Of a stretch of 64,000 bases of DNA, positions 9,100 through 20,600 are shown piece after piece. The notes under the pieces are model-generated. The model was not told where the DNA came from. It saw only the letters and a list, made by a program, of their open reading frames with translations, and ran no database searches. Made by a program: the position numbers and the translations under genes. Numbering within the stretch: position 1 is the first letter of the stretch; every line of letters starts with the position of its first letter. This DNA comes from Flavobacterium album (GTDB taxonomy: Bacteria; Bacteroidota; Bacteroidia; Flavobacteriales; Flavobacteriaceae). The DNA is taken from NCBI RefSeq assembly GCF_003096035.1, contig NZ_CP029186.1, positions 3,640,001-3,704,000 on the forward strand. Direction: 5' to 3'.

Positions 9100-11322
9100 T
9101 TACCACTCTATTTTTACTTTCGAATCGCCCGGTATGCAGAATTCTACAATATCATTTTCCCTGCCAACAGGGCCTGTTTCCTCATACCTCCCGTTTTGAT
9201 TTACCGAAACTGTAACTGAAGGTACCTTTTGGCCATCGGCTAGTGGTGCAATTACCATACGATAGGTAAAACGGCTGTCTCCACGGGTAGAAAAAGTAAC
9301 GGCATCTCCACTTTTATGAAATTGCGTAGCAGGATATTCATTAAATATCATAAACCCGCCTTTGTCTACTTTATGGTACTGGCGGGGCACTATCCCAAAA
9401 GCAATCCCTGCGCCGTATACTTCCTGCCCTACCTGACCGGACCGGTTCCAGCCATCCTGCAGGTCTTCGAGCGCTATCCAGAGGTTTGGGTCGATCTCGC
9501 CCGTTTTAACATCCTCCCTTTCAGCCAGTACTTCCCGTGGCAGTCGCGGAGGATAATAGTAGGAAACCCTGTGTATCACATATTTTATGCATTCGGCGAG
9601 CAATAGCCGTACAGAAGGCAGGATTTCTTCAACGCCATCTGCTTCCTTCAGGTAGGTATGGATGGCTGCAAATACTTCCTGTTCCTCGTAGGCAGCGGTA
9701 TAAGGCGCATCTTTTAACGGATAAATAGCAAAGAAGGTCTGGTAGTGCTTTGCATTGCCATAATCTGCTTCCCACAATTGTACGTTCTTCATCACTGCTG
9801 CAATGCATACGTAGCTGAGATTGAGGAACAATTCGTCTTTAGTTTCTTTATACAGCCTTAGCAATGCCCCTGCCGAAAAAGCAGTATTATTGGCCTGGTA
9901 AAATACATCGAAGCCAAGGCCGTCAAGTTTCTTCGCCGCCTTAACTGCTTCGTCAAAATATTTTTTGCTGCCGGTGAGCTGCCACACCTGTATCATCAGG
10001 TGCGCATAGGCGCCGGGAACATCTTTTTCGCCCCCCTTACCTTCTTCGGTTTCCTGCTTAAGTACTTCAAGGGTAGCCATCTTATAGAATACCGGCCACT
10101 CGTAATTGAAGTGTTGGGCAACTTTAATTACGTAATCCACAGAATCCATCAATAGCTTCTTAGCGATTTCGTCGCCATCGAGTGCCATGCGCGAAAGGTT
10201 TAGAAGCGGATGGTGCAGGTACCAGGAATCCATCACTTCAGGCTGTTTTTGCTCTTCGCTCCAGTCAAGGTCCTTCTCCTTTGCAGGGAGCCATCGCACC
10301 AGGGTTCCCAACTGCTTGTCATAGAAGTTCTCAAGCCCGTTCTTTAGCGTTTCAATCACCGGGGAATGGTCTTCGCCGCTCCATCGGTCGAAATCCATTA
10401 ATGGAAGCAATACCGCTAACTGCACCATGCTTTCGGGCGGTGTCTTGTAATCGCTTACATAGGCATTCAGGTAGGAGCGCCCATCGGCAAACTGCCAGCA
10501 GCCTTTATGGTTTTGCAGGTCGTTCAGCCCTTTATGCAAAAAATCCGGCCAGTCATGGTATTCAGTATCAGGCCTTGGGAGATATACATAAATGTCGGCC
10601 AGGTGATTCAGGTAGTGTTGCGCCATTTGGTAATTATCCTGCGGAATTTCGTCCGTAAGCAGGATAAAGGCATCCGAGATAATATAGTCCTCACCTTCCT
10701 TTAAAGGCTTGTCAACACTGGTCGCCGGGAGTTTCATTCCAATTTCCGGCCACGAGCCCCCCACCAGGTCGCCCGCCGATGTTTCGGTTTCATTACAATA
10801 TTTATTAAGCGCCGTCAGGTTCTGGAAATAAAAGACTGAACCGGTTTCGGGATTTTCAAGGCTGAAAAATAAATTTCCCGACCGGCTTCCCACCTGGCCG
10901 GCATGCACTGTACCTTTGGTATTCTGTACCCTGCCTGTTTTTGAGAACATGGGCATTATATCGCGGGGCCAGTAGGGCATCAGCAGGTCAAAAGCCGGTG
11001 TAAGGGTTGTAATATAACGGAATATGTTTTTTTCATCGTCCGGGAAAGACAGCGTAACACTAATTTTTCCGGTTGTTCCGGATAGCAAAAATTCAACTTC
11101 GGTATCATCTTCGGTAATGTTGTCTAAATTTAGCACATCATTCGCAGCATAGGCAGCCCTGAAGGCAACGCGGCCCCCATTCGGCCATTCGGCGACGAAC
11201 CACATGCAGTAATCCGCAAGGATCGTTGTTAAACGGTAATCATTTAGTTTGCGCTCAAAAATAATCTTGCCGCCCTCCAGTCTGTCCTGAGAGGTTGCGG
11301 TCCAGGCAGAAATTGGTTTCAT
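9100..11322 (-). CDS. Putative six-hairpin glycosidase-like protein
   Basis: A 740-residue protein that I cannot place in a named family. The first 200 residues are beta-rich; the rest (about 240-640) is a long series of Trp/Tyr-rich helices with repeated patterns (MDSWYLHHPL, AYAHLMIQVWQLTG, AFSAGALLRLYKET) reminiscent of (alpha/alpha) six-hairpin barrels of glycoside hydrolases and epimerases; a beta-rich tail follows. No signal peptide is visible, so it would act in the cytoplasm. It is the last gene of a minus-strand cluster, 19 bp after the short-chain dehydrogenase, suggesting carbohydrate or polyol metabolism, but this is inference. Catalytic residues cannot be assigned. Confidence 0.6.
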   Translation of the reverse strand: MKPISAWTATSQDRLEGGKIIFERKLNDYRLTTILADYCMWFVAEWPNGGRVAFRAAYAANDVLNLDNITEDDTEVEFLLSGTTGKISVTLSFPDDEKNIFRYITTLTPAFDLLMPYWPRDIMPMFSKTGRVQNTKGTVHAGQVGSRSGNLFFSLENPETGSVFYFQNLTALNKYCNETETSAGDLVGGSWPEIGMKLPATSVDKPLKEGEDYIISDAFILLTDEIPQDNYQMAQHYLNHLADIYVYLPRPDTEYHDWPDFLHKGLNDLQNHKGCWQFADGRSYLNAYVSDYKTPPESMVQLAVLLPLMDFDRWSGEDHSPVIETLKNGLENFYDKQLGTLVRWLPAKEKDLDWSEEQKQPEVMDSWYLHHPLLNLSRMALDGDEIAKKLLMDSVDYVIKVAQHFNYEWPVFYKMATLEVLKQETEEGKGGEKDVPGAYAHLMIQVWQLTGSKKYFDEAVKAAKKLDGLGFDVFYQANNTAFSAGALLRLYKETKDELFLNLSYVCIAAVMKNVQLWEADYGNAKHYQTFFAIYPLKDAPYTAAYEEQEVFAAIHTYLKEADGVEEILPSVRLLLAECIKYVIHRVSYYYPPRLPREVLAEREDVKTGEIDPNLWIALEDLQDGWNRSGQVGQEVYGAGIAFGIVPRQYHKVDKGGFMIFNEYPATQFHKSGDAVTFSTRGDSRFTYRMVIAPLADGQKVPSVTVSVNQNGRYEETGPVGRENDIVEFCIPGDSKVKIEW

Positions 11323-11341
11323 AAGGTATCAGTTGTAATGA

Positions 11342-12091
11342 TCATATAACCTGCAGGTGCGGCCTCACTTTCAGCTCCACCACATCGCATCGTTTGGGCT
11401 GGGACAGGCAGTACAGTACGCTCATTGCAATGTCATCGGCAGTGAGCATTTCCAGTGCTTCTATTTTTTTTAGCTTTTCTTCGGTGGACTGTTCCTGCAT
11501 ATCGGTATCTACGGCACCAGGCTCAATAAGCGTAACTTTGATACCGCTCTTGTTGACCTCTTTGCGAAGCGCTTCGGAAAAACCCTGTATACCCGACTTA
11601 GTTGCCACATATACTGTTCCCGTCTCTTCCCGTACATCGGCGCTCATTGAGCCTACATTCACAATATGGCCATCGCCTTCCATACGCTCCAACGCCTCAG
11701 CGCTGCAGGCAATATAGGACATAAGGTTCGTACTGACCACCCGCTGCCATTCTGTATAAGAACCATCCTCAACATTGCCGGCAGAAAGGGCCGCATTATT
11801 GACCAGGATGTCAAGCTTATCAAAATTCCCGTCCACAGCGCTGAACAGGGTGTTAATACCCTCTTCCGTACTAAGGTCGGCTATAACACCATATACCTGG
11901 CCTTTAGCGTCTTTGTGGAGGTCTTTCAGCGCATCCTCCAAGTGCTGCCCGTCCAGGCCGGCTATCATCACATGGGCACCAAGCCTGGCAAGCAGCAACG
12001 CAGCAGCCCTGCCTATTCCTGTTGTCCCACCGGTAATGAGTATCTTCTTACCTTCCACCGATAGCGGGAGATATTCATTAAGTGCATCCAT
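11342..12091 (-). CDS. Short-chain dehydrogenase/reductase (SDR)
   Basis: A 249-residue classical SDR. It has the cofactor loop TGGTTGIGRAAA at about 20-31, the NNAA motif near 97, a catalytic Ser near 148 (NVGSMSADV) and the YVATK (YxxxK) motif near 160. An NAD(P)-dependent alcohol or ketone oxidoreductase of unknown substrate. It lies 15 bp downstream of a small lipoprotein gene and 19 bp upstream of the glycosidase-like gene in the same direction, so an operon is likely. Confidence 0.9.
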   Translation of the reverse strand: MDALNEYLPLSVEGKKILITGGTTGIGRAAALLLARLGAHVMIAGLDGQHLEDALKDLHKDAKGQVYGVIADLSTEEGINTLFSAVDGNFDKLDILVNNAALSAGNVEDGSYTEWQRVVSTNLMSYIACSAEALERMEGDGHIVNVGSMSADVREETGTVYVATKSGIQGFSEALRKEVNKSGIKVTLIEPGAVDTDMQEQSTEEKLKKIEALEMLTADDIAMSVLYCLSQPKRCDVVELKVRPHLQVI

Positions 12092-12106
12092 CTTATCGTG
12101 TTTAGG

Positions 12107-12334
12107 TTATTGTGGCTTCGTTACTGTTGGCGGCGATGCCTGGGTACTATCCGGCGAGACCATTCCCGTGCTGTCCTGTGCCTGAGGTGTTTCAGGCATT
12201 GTACCGCCGCCCGAATGGCTGTCCGTTGTTTCTATCGCATCGTCTTCCATCGGGTCGTTGCCTTTAGGATTATCCTTGCAGGATGCCAGCGCCATAATTG
12301 TAGTGGCGGCAAGCATTAAAGTTAGCTTTTTCAT
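12107..12334 (-). CDS. Small lipoprotein, hypothetical
   Basis: A 75-residue protein with signal sequence MKKLTLMLAATTIMALASC; the lipobox is ALASC with Cys19. The mature part (KDNPKGNDPMEDD...) is acidic, Pro/Thr/Ser-rich and likely disordered. Its composition resembles the lipoprotein at 5239-5490. It sits between the FAD/Rieske enzyme (23 bp upstream) and the SDR (15 bp downstream), all on the minus strand. Function unknown. Confidence 0.72.
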   Translation of the reverse strand: MKKLTLMLAATTIMALASCKDNPKGNDPMEDDAIETTDSHSGGGTMPETPQAQDSTGMVSPDSTQASPPTVTKPQ

Positions 12335-12340
12335 ATACTG

Positions 12341-12370
12341 GTTTATTTATGTTCTGTTTATTTATGTTCT
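12341..12370. repeat. 15-bp perfect tandem duplication over a stop codon
   Basis: The unit gtttatttatgttct occurs twice in a row (12341-12355 and 12356-12370). On the minus strand it spans the last codons and the stop of the FAD/Rieske gene and repeats them, including a second in-frame TAA. Confidence 0.9.
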
Positions 12371-13935
12371 GTTATTTTATGCAGCCCGCAATTGGCAGGG
12401 CCGTTTATTACTTCGCCGTAGGCTGTAAAGCGCGAACCGTGGAGCGGGCAGTCGAATGACTGCTCATCATCGTTCCACTGCAGCACGCCACCCATGTGCG
12501 GGCAAACTGCGGTACAGGTATGCAGTTCGCCATTTTCATCCCTGTAGACCGCAATTTTATCCAGCCCCTTCGAAATGATTGCGCCCTTTCCTGCTGCGAG
12601 TTCTTCAACTTCTTTGATATCGCCCGATGAGATCCAGTCTTTTATCATCCTGTAAGCCATATTGCCTACCTCTTTCATATAATCAATGCCCGTGCGTAAT
12701 GTTATCCTTGAAGGTTCGTACAGCGCGGCATACGGATTCTCTACGCCGTTGATAATATCGTTGGTAATGATACCGCCCAGCGTACCGTGGGTCATTCCGT
12801 TGCCGGAATCGCCCGTTATGATATAAATATTGTCATCACCGGGATTTTTCCCGATGTAGCCTAACGAATCTACGGGCTCCATTACCTGGCCTGACCATTT
12901 GTATTCAATTTCCGAAAAATGAGGAAAATGCTGCATGGTCCAGGCCGTCAGCCTTTCATAACGCTCCGCTTCTGAAATATGTTCCTCTTCCGCCTGTCCG
13001 GTTTTGTGGTCTTCGCCTCCGGAAATAAGCAGGTCGAAGTTATCGTCAAGCGGTTCGAGCCTTACGTAGTGGTACGGCTTGGCAACCCACTTCGACTCCA
13101 TGTTGCCGGTGTCCCACCACATGGCATATGGTAAAATACCTTTCGGCACTTTAGCAGCGATCACGTAGGTACGGTACGGCCATTGTTTAGTATGCATGGT
13201 AAACAGGTCATTCACCGGAGTATTTGTAGCCACAACAATATGGTTTGCCCTGATGGTAAATCCGTTTGCTTTCGCACCGTCTTCAGTAATCTCATCCGCA
13301 TGGGTGTTGGTGTAGATCTCCCCTCCCTTCCTGACAATCGCATCAGCGAGGCCTTTCAGGTATTTAAGGATATGGAACTGCCCCTGGTCAGGGAACCGTA
13401 TCGCCCTTTGGCTGCCTGATGCAATTCCCGGCATTTGGGAAACCATTTCGGTAGGAAGCCCTGCCCTTTGCGTGGCCTCAAGCTCTTTGTCCAGATTTTC
13501 TTCTTTATCAGTAGGATCGGTAAACAGGTATCCGTCTACCCGCTTAAACTGGCAGTCTATATTTTCCAGACTTACCACACTGTTGATCCATTCCAATGCC
13601 TGCTTATGGCTTTTCGCGGCCAGGGAGGCTTTTTCGCGGCCAAAGAATTTTTCGAGGTCATAATACCGGTCATCCAGCGCATAGGAGATCTGGGCAGTTG
13701 TCCTTCCCGTCTCGCCGCTGCCTAAACAGCCGTCTTCAATAAGCACTACCCTCCTGCCCGACGCCGAGAGGCAGTAGGCTGCCGTAAGCCCGGCAATACC
13801 GCCTCCTATAACCAGTACATCGGCCATTACGTCGGTGTCCAGGGTTTTATACTCCAACGGCCTTTGTGAATCATTCCAGTACGAATGATGATTTCCACTC
13901 GTAAATTTATCTTTTATCGGATCTCCGTTTTCCAT
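12358..13935 (-). CDS. FAD-dependent oxidoreductase with C-terminal Rieske domain
   Basis: A 525-residue fusion. The N-terminal DAO-type flavoprotein has the dinucleotide-binding motif VIGGGIAGLTAA at about 41-52 and a typical substrate domain; the C-terminal Rieske [2Fe-2S] domain (about 440-520) has both ligand pairs, CPHMGG and CPLHGSRF. Such fusions occur across bacteria; the electron path would run between the FAD and the cluster, but the substrate is unknown. No export signal is seen. The stop codon lies inside a 15-bp tandem duplication, so the last five codons are repeated just downstream. Probably the second gene of the minus-strand cluster that begins at 14348. Confidence 0.9.
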   Translation of the reverse strand: MENGDPIKDKFTSGNHHSYWNDSQRPLEYKTLDTDVMADVLVIGGGIAGLTAAYCLSASGRRVVLIEDGCLGSGETGRTTAQISYALDDRYYDLEKFFGREKASLAAKSHKQALEWINSVVSLENIDCQFKRVDGYLFTDPTDKEENLDKELEATQRAGLPTEMVSQMPGIASGSQRAIRFPDQGQFHILKYLKGLADAIVRKGGEIYTNTHADEITEDGAKANGFTIRANHIVVATNTPVNDLFTMHTKQWPYRTYVIAAKVPKGILPYAMWWDTGNMESKWVAKPYHYVRLEPLDDNFDLLISGGEDHKTGQAEEEHISEAERYERLTAWTMQHFPHFSEIEYKWSGQVMEPVDSLGYIGKNPGDDNIYIITGDSGNGMTHGTLGGIITNDIINGVENPYAALYEPSRITLRTGIDYMKEVGNMAYRMIKDWISSGDIKEVEELAAGKGAIISKGLDKIAVYRDENGELHTCTAVCPHMGGVLQWNDDEQSFDCPLHGSRFTAYGEVINGPANCGLHKITEHK

Positions 13936-14021
13936 AAGCTAATTTTAAATATGATCAAGAACTGCATTACAGGAACGCTCCTGTTTGGTGAGCCGTACTA
14001 CAATGAAGCGCCCGTCATCAG

Positions 14022-14348
14022 TTATATAATGTCTTTTTCAGGCTCGGCATAATCGCTTATCGGGTGCTGCTGCGTTTGTGGCTGCGGCCTGCTGCCGTAG
14101 TGCTTACTGTGTTTGTCGCTGCCCTCTGTTTTTACCAGCTTGTTGTAAATGCCAAGAAGCAGGAACGGCGCCGCCCATTGCCCTACGAAGAGCGCAGTGT
14201 GCCTTTTGCCAAAGCATTTCAGTGTGGCAGATGCAGCCATAGAGCCAACGGCTGCCCATAAAAACAGGTCGGATGGCAGTTTTGCGGTCTGGTTTTCGAT
14301 GGCTTTTGCAACCGGCCCTTCGGAATGGTCATTTTGGATAATTGACAT
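14022..14348 (-). CDS. Small membrane protein, hypothetical
   Basis: A 108-residue protein with two hydrophobic stretches (about 28-45, LFLWAAVGSMAASATL, and about 51-68, ALFVGQWAAPFLLLGIY) and a polar, Gln/His/Pro-rich tail that is probably cytoplasmic. No family is recognised. It is the first gene of the minus-strand series toward 9100, 86 bp ahead of the FAD/Rieske gene. The length, Bacteroidetes-like composition and position support a real gene. Confidence 0.65.
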   Translation of the reverse strand: MSIIQNDHSEGPVAKAIENQTAKLPSDLFLWAAVGSMAASATLKCFGKRHTALFVGQWAAPFLLLGIYNKLVKTEGSDKHSKHYGSRPQPQTQQHPISDYAEPEKDII

Positions 14349-14551
14349 AGTTTGTTGTTTTTAGGTTTGTAGTACATAAAATTACTCATACTAAAAACAC
14401 GCTGTTTGTACCATTATGTTAATCTGTTGTAATATTGCGTTAAAATGTAGGAATTGCATGAAATTTAGATGCAAATCGATCCCCAAACTATATTACATTC
14501 AGATCACATTATATTACGATTAAATGAATCTGCCGTAACTATGCCCTGAAA

Positions 14552-14588
14552 ACAAAAAAGCCCCTGATCTTTCGAAAAGGGGCTTTAG
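14552..14588 (-). terminator. Rho-independent terminator of the giant T9SS protein gene
   Basis: Stem aaagcccc (14557-14564) pairs with ggggcttt (14579-14586); on the minus strand it is followed by a T run (A run 14554-14559 on the plus strand). It lies 16 bp past the stop codon at 14603. Confidence 0.85.
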
Positions 14589-14602
14589 CCGGTTTAGATA
14601 AA

Positions 14603-17600
14603 CTATCGCTTTATGAATTTTATATGCGCTCCCGAAGCGGAATTTATAAAATACATCCCGGCGCTCAGAGAACCTGTGTCAATAGTATTTACCCCGGATT
14701 TTAATGGCTGGCTGCTAACCGTTTTCCCGGTCATATCGGTTATCACGATCTCAGTGGCCTCTTCGGTCTCAACAAACAATTGGTCTACAACAGGGTTCGG
14801 ATAGACCTTCCAGCCTTTCTTTACAAATGCTTCTGTCCCCAGATCGGTAATTACAACACATTCCGATGTTGCCGAACATCCGTTTTGTGTAACGATAACT
14901 GCATAAGAGCCATTTGCCGTTGCCGTGAAGGATGCTTCTGTAGCGCCATTAATAGGTTGGTTCGCTGTACAGTTGATCCATTGGTAACCTGCCCCTGTAG
15001 CAGCTGCCGTAATAGTAGCGCCTGAAACAGTCAGCGCAGTGTTTACCGAATTTACAACGACCGTCATAGTAGCTGTAGTCGCACACTGGCCTGCGTTTGG
15101 CATGAAGGTGTATGTAGTCGTAGCGGTGTTGTTTATCGCAGGGCTCCAAGTTCCTGTAACGCCATTTATGGAAACCGTTGGCAGTGTGAATGACCCGCCA
15201 GGGCATATTGCCGCAACCTGCGAGAATATCGGCGTTACGTTATTATTTACCGTCACCGTCATAGTAGCTGCAGTAGCACACTGGCCTGCGTTTGGCGTAA
15301 AGGTGTATGTAGTCGTAGCGTTGTTGTTTATCGCAGGGCTCCACGTTCCTGTAATCCCATTGGTTGAAACCGTTGGCAGTGTGAATGACCCGCCCGGGCA
15401 TATCGCCGCAACCTGCGAGAATAGCGGTGTCACGTTATTATTTACCGTCACCGTCATAGTAGCTGTAGTCGCACACTGGCCTCCGTTTGGCGTAAAGGTA
15501 TACGTAGTCGTAGCGTTATTGTTAATCGCCGGGCTCCATGTTCCTGTAATGCCATTGGTTGAAACTGTTGGGAGCGTAAACGACCCACCCGGGCATATTG
15601 CCGCAACTTGGGAGAATACAGGTGTAACGTTGTTATTTACCGTTACCGTCATAGTAGCTGTAGTAGCGCACTGGCCTGCGTTTGGCGTGAAGGTGTATGT
15701 AGTCGTAGCGTTATTGTTTATCGCAGGGCTCCAAGTTCCTGTAACGCCATTTGTAGAGGTAGTTGGCAGTGTGAATGACCCGCCCGGGCATATCGCCGCA
15801 ACCTGCGAGAATGTAGGTATCACATTGTTATTTACCGTTACCGTCATAGTGGCTGTAGTAGCACACTGGCCTGCAGCTGGTGTGAAGGTATAAGTAGTCG
15901 TAGCGTTATTGTTTATCGCAGGGCTCCATGTTCCTGTAACGCCATTTGTAGAGGTAGTTGGCAGTGTGAATGACCCACCAGGGCATATTGCCGCAACCTG
16001 GGAGAATACCGGTGTTATGTTATTATTTACCGTTACCGTCATAGTAGCTGTAGTCGCACACTGGCCTGCATTTGGTGTAAAGGTATACGTAGTCGTAGCG
16101 TTATTGTTGATTGCAGGGCTCCAAGTTCCTGTCACGCCATTTGTAGAGGTAGTTGGCAGTGTGAATGACCCGCCCGGGCATATCGCCGCAACCTGCGAGA
16201 ATGTAGGTATCACATTGTTATTTACCGTTACCGTCATAGTGGCTGTAGTAGCACACTGGCCTGCAGCTGGTGTGAAGGTATAAGTAGTCGTAGCGTTATT
16301 GTTTATCGCAGGGCTCCATGTTCCTGTAACGCCATTTGTAGAGGTAGTTGGCAGTGTGAATGACCCACCAGGGCATATTGCCGCAACCTGGGAGAATGTA
16401 GGTATCACATTGTTATTTACCGTTACCGTCGTAGTAGCTGTAGTCGCACACTGGCCTGCAGCTGGTGTGAAGGTGTACGTGGTCGTAGCGTTATTGTTAA
16501 TTGCAGGGCTCCAAGTCCCTGTAACGCCATTTGTAGAGGTAGTTGGCAGTGTAAACGAACCACCCTGGCATATCGGAGCGACCTGTGTAAATGTTGGCAC
16601 TGTACCCGGGGTTACCGTTACTGTCATTGTAGTGCCAACAGCACATTGCCCTGCATTTGGCTGGAAGACGTATGTTGTTGTGGCATTATTATTTATCGCA
16701 GGGCTCCACGTCCCGGTAATGCCATTAGTTGACGTTGCCGGCAATGTAAATGAGCCTCCCTGGCAAATGGCTGCCACTTGTGTGAATGTCGGTGTGGTAT
16801 TGTTATTTACAGTAACCGTCATCGTAGCAGTAACCGCACACTGGCCTGCATTTGGCGTAAAGGTATAGGTAGTAGTGGCTGTGTTATTCAATGCGGGACT
16901 CCACGTACCCGTAATGCCATTATTTGAAGTTGTTGGTAGTGTGAATGACCCGCCTGAACAGATTGCCGCCACCTGTGTGAACGTTGGCGCTATGTTATTA
17001 TTTACAGTTACCGTCATTGTAGCTGTTGAAGCACACTGGCCTGCATCAGGTGTAAATGTATAGGTTGTAGTGGCTGTAGTGTTCACGGCCGGGCTCCACG
17101 TGCCTGTGATACCATTGGTTGAAGTCGAAGGCAGTGCAAACGATCCCCCTAAACATATTGCCGGAACCTGTGTAAAGGCAGGAGTTACCGGATTGGTAAC
17201 CGTTATGGTTATTGCATTGCTCGTAACGGTTGGTGTAGTCGGGCACAATACACTGCTGGTCATTACAACCGTAACTACAGCGCCGTTAGCCAGCGTGCTT
17301 GTGGTGAATGTAGGGCTGTTCGTTCCAGCATTGTTTCCGTTCACTTTCCATTGGTACTGCGGCGCCCCACCGCCATTAACAGGTGTTGCTGTAAAGGTTA
17401 CCGGGCTGCCACTGCAAACCTGTGTGGCCGAAGCGGCAACGGACACCGAAGCGTTACACGGTTGTATCGCCCCGTAGACGCAAATAGAGAAGTTGTCCGT
17501 AGTAAGCCCCTGATACACATTGAATACCCTGATGTAATATTCCTGGCCCTGCGTAAGGCCGGAAGCCGTACCTGTTTCGCTAAGATTTACCCCAACACTG

Positions 17601-20600
17601 TTGACACAAGCAATAGGAGTACCCGTGCATCCGCCCTGGAACACCTGGAAACCAAGGTCGCGCCCTAACATTGGCCCTATATAAATGGTTGCAGAAGCGC
17701 CTTCGGCTATGAACCTGAACCAAACGTCCTGACCTGCCTGTGGTGCGCAAGAGATTGCCGGGCCATCAAACATTGCGCCGCTAAATGTACCTCCAACCTG
17801 TGAGCAAGTCGTGTTTTGTGTTAAAAGCGTTGCGTTCTGGCAGGTGTCATTTGCCGGTTTCGGATATTTGGTAATGCAGAAGGAAATATTGTCCGAGGAA
17901 TACCCTGTCATATTATGGAAAAATCGAACATAATACGTTTGCCCTACAACGAAGTTATTATTGATGTAATATTCCGATGTATTGCTGCCAAAGTTGTTTA
18001 CGCATGCCATTGGGGTACCCGAGCAGCTTCCTTCAAAGATCTGGAAACCGGGGTTAAAGAAAGAAACCGGGTTAAGATAGATGCTGTAGGTTTGCTCAGT
18101 AGCCACAAATTTATACCAAATGTCCTGCGACGTAGTACCTGCCGGGCAGGCAGCCGGCCCATCAAGTGTCGACCCTATGAATGTTCCTCCCACATAAGAG
18201 CAGGTTGTACCTGGGAATACTTCTGTTGCATTCGCGCAAAGGTCGTTAGCAGGTGTTGGGTATTTGGTAAGGCATATCCTGAAATTGCTGAGGGGAAGGA
18301 TGTTGGTAGCATTAAACACCCTGATATAATATTCCTGGCCCGGAATAAAATCATTACTATAGTAGCTCTCAAATGCACCTGCCGCACCCGAATTTACACA
18401 GGCAACCACTGTACCGTTACATCCGCCCTGTATAATTTCAAAGCCGTGGTTCAGGCTGGTGATCATGTCGAGCGTAATGCTGTTGGTAACATCGGTCGCG
18501 ATAAACTTGTACCATACGTCCTGCTGGGTTCCCGTGGCACATGCAGGTATGGCACCATCCATCATAGAACCGCTAAAAGTGCCTGTTATATAGTTGCAGG
18601 CTGTACCCGGCGTAAGCTGTACGGCATTAGCGCAAAGATCGTTGGCCGGTGGCGGGTATTTTATAATACATACCTGGAAATTTCTTGTATCCAGTGAGCT
18701 TAATGGATTAATAACCCGGATGTAGTATTCCTGGCCGATAACGAAATCACTGGCAAAGTAATACTCAGCAGTATCATTAGAATAGAAATTTTTACAGGAT
18801 ACCAGCGTCCCGTTGCAACCGCCCTGATATAGCTCAAAAGCTACATTTACATTGGTTGCACCGTCAACATCAATTTCCATCATCTTGTCGGTAGCGGTAA
18901 ACTTGTACCAAACATCCTGCGATGCGTTTACAGCACATCCAGGGACTCCGCCATCTTTTAGCGACCCGCTAAAGGTACCCGAAGTATTTGTACAGGTAAG
19001 CCCCGGGGTCAGCTGTATGGCATTGGCGCACAGGTCATTTGCCGGTGGCGGGTATTTTATAATACATACCTGGAAATTTCTTGTATCCAGTGAGCTTAAT
19101 GGGTTAATCACCCGGATATAGTATTCCTGCCCGATAACAAAATCACTTGCGAAGTAATACTCAGCAGTATCATTGGAATAGAAATTTTTACAGGATATCA
19201 GCGTCCCGTTGCAGCCGCCCTGGTACAGCTCAAAAGCAACATTTACATTGGATGCTCCGTCAACGTCAATTTCCATCATCTTGTCGGTAGCGGTAAACTT
19301 GTACCAAACATCCTGCGATGCGTTTACAGCACATCCGGGGACTCCGCCATCTTTTAGCGCCCCGCTAAAGGTACCCGAAGTATTTGTGCAGGTAAGTCCC
19401 GGGGTCAACTGTATGGCATTAGCGCACAGGTCATTTGCCGGTGGAGGGTATTTGGTAACACAGATCTGGAAGCTGCGCGTCTGCAATGCAGACGATGCGT
19501 TGAAAACCCGTACATAATATTCCTGCCCTACGATAAAGTTATTGTTGAAATAATTTTCTCCCCAACCGTCAGGATAATTGTTAACACAGGTGATAAGGGT
19601 GCCATTGCATCCTCCCTGGTAAAGCTCGAAACCATGGTTAAGGTCCGACGTTTGGTTAATACCTACACTCATAGTTACATCGGTAGCGGTAAACTTGTAC
19701 CAAACATCCTGCGATGCGTTTGCAGCACATCCAGGGACACCGCCATCTTTTAGCGACCCGCTGAATGTCCCTGAAGTATATGTACAGGTCGTACCCGGGG
19801 TCAGCTGTTGTGCATTGGCACAAAGGTCGTTTGCCGGGGTTGGGTATTTGGTAACACAGATCTGGAAGCTGCGCGTCTGCAATGCAGACGATGCGTTAAA
19901 AACCCGTACATAGTATTCCTGCCCTACAATAAAGTTGTTGTTGAAATAATTTTCTCCCCAACCTTCAGGATAACTGTTTACACAGGTGATAAGGGTGCCA
20001 TTGCATCCTCCCTGGTAAAGCTCGAAACCATGGTTAAGGTCCGACGTTTGGTTAATACCTACACTCATGGTTACATCGGTAGCGGTAAACTTGTACCAAA
20101 CATCCTGAGATGCGTTTGCAGCACATCCAGGGACTCCGCCATCTTTTAGCGACCCGCTGAATGTCCCTGTAGTATATGTACAGGTCGTACCCGGGGTTAG
20201 CTGTTGAGCATTGGCGCAAAGGTCGTTGGCCGGCGTCGGGTATTTGGTAACACATATCTGGAAATTGCGCGTCTGCAATGCAGACGATGCGTTGAAAACA
20301 CGCACATAATATTCCTGCCCTACAATAAAGTTGTTGTTGAAATAATTTTCTCCCCAACCTTCAGGATAACTGTTTACACAGGTAATAAGGGTGCCATTGC
20401 ATCCTCCCTGATAAAGCTCGAAACCATGGTTAAGGTCCGACGTTTGGTTAACACCTACACTCATAGTTACATCGGTAGCGGTAAACTTGTACCAAACATC
20501 CTGCGATGCGTTTGCAGCACATCCAGGGACACCGCCATCTTTTAGCGACCCGCTGAATGTCCCTGTAGTATATGTACAGGCAGTACCCGGGGTCAGCTGT

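Noticed and set aside
15039..17063. Long open frames on the plus strand through the giant T9SS gene
   Set aside because: They are opposite-strand shadows of the 195-bp repeat; the encoded sequence simply repeats with the array and has no start, signal or family logic of its own.
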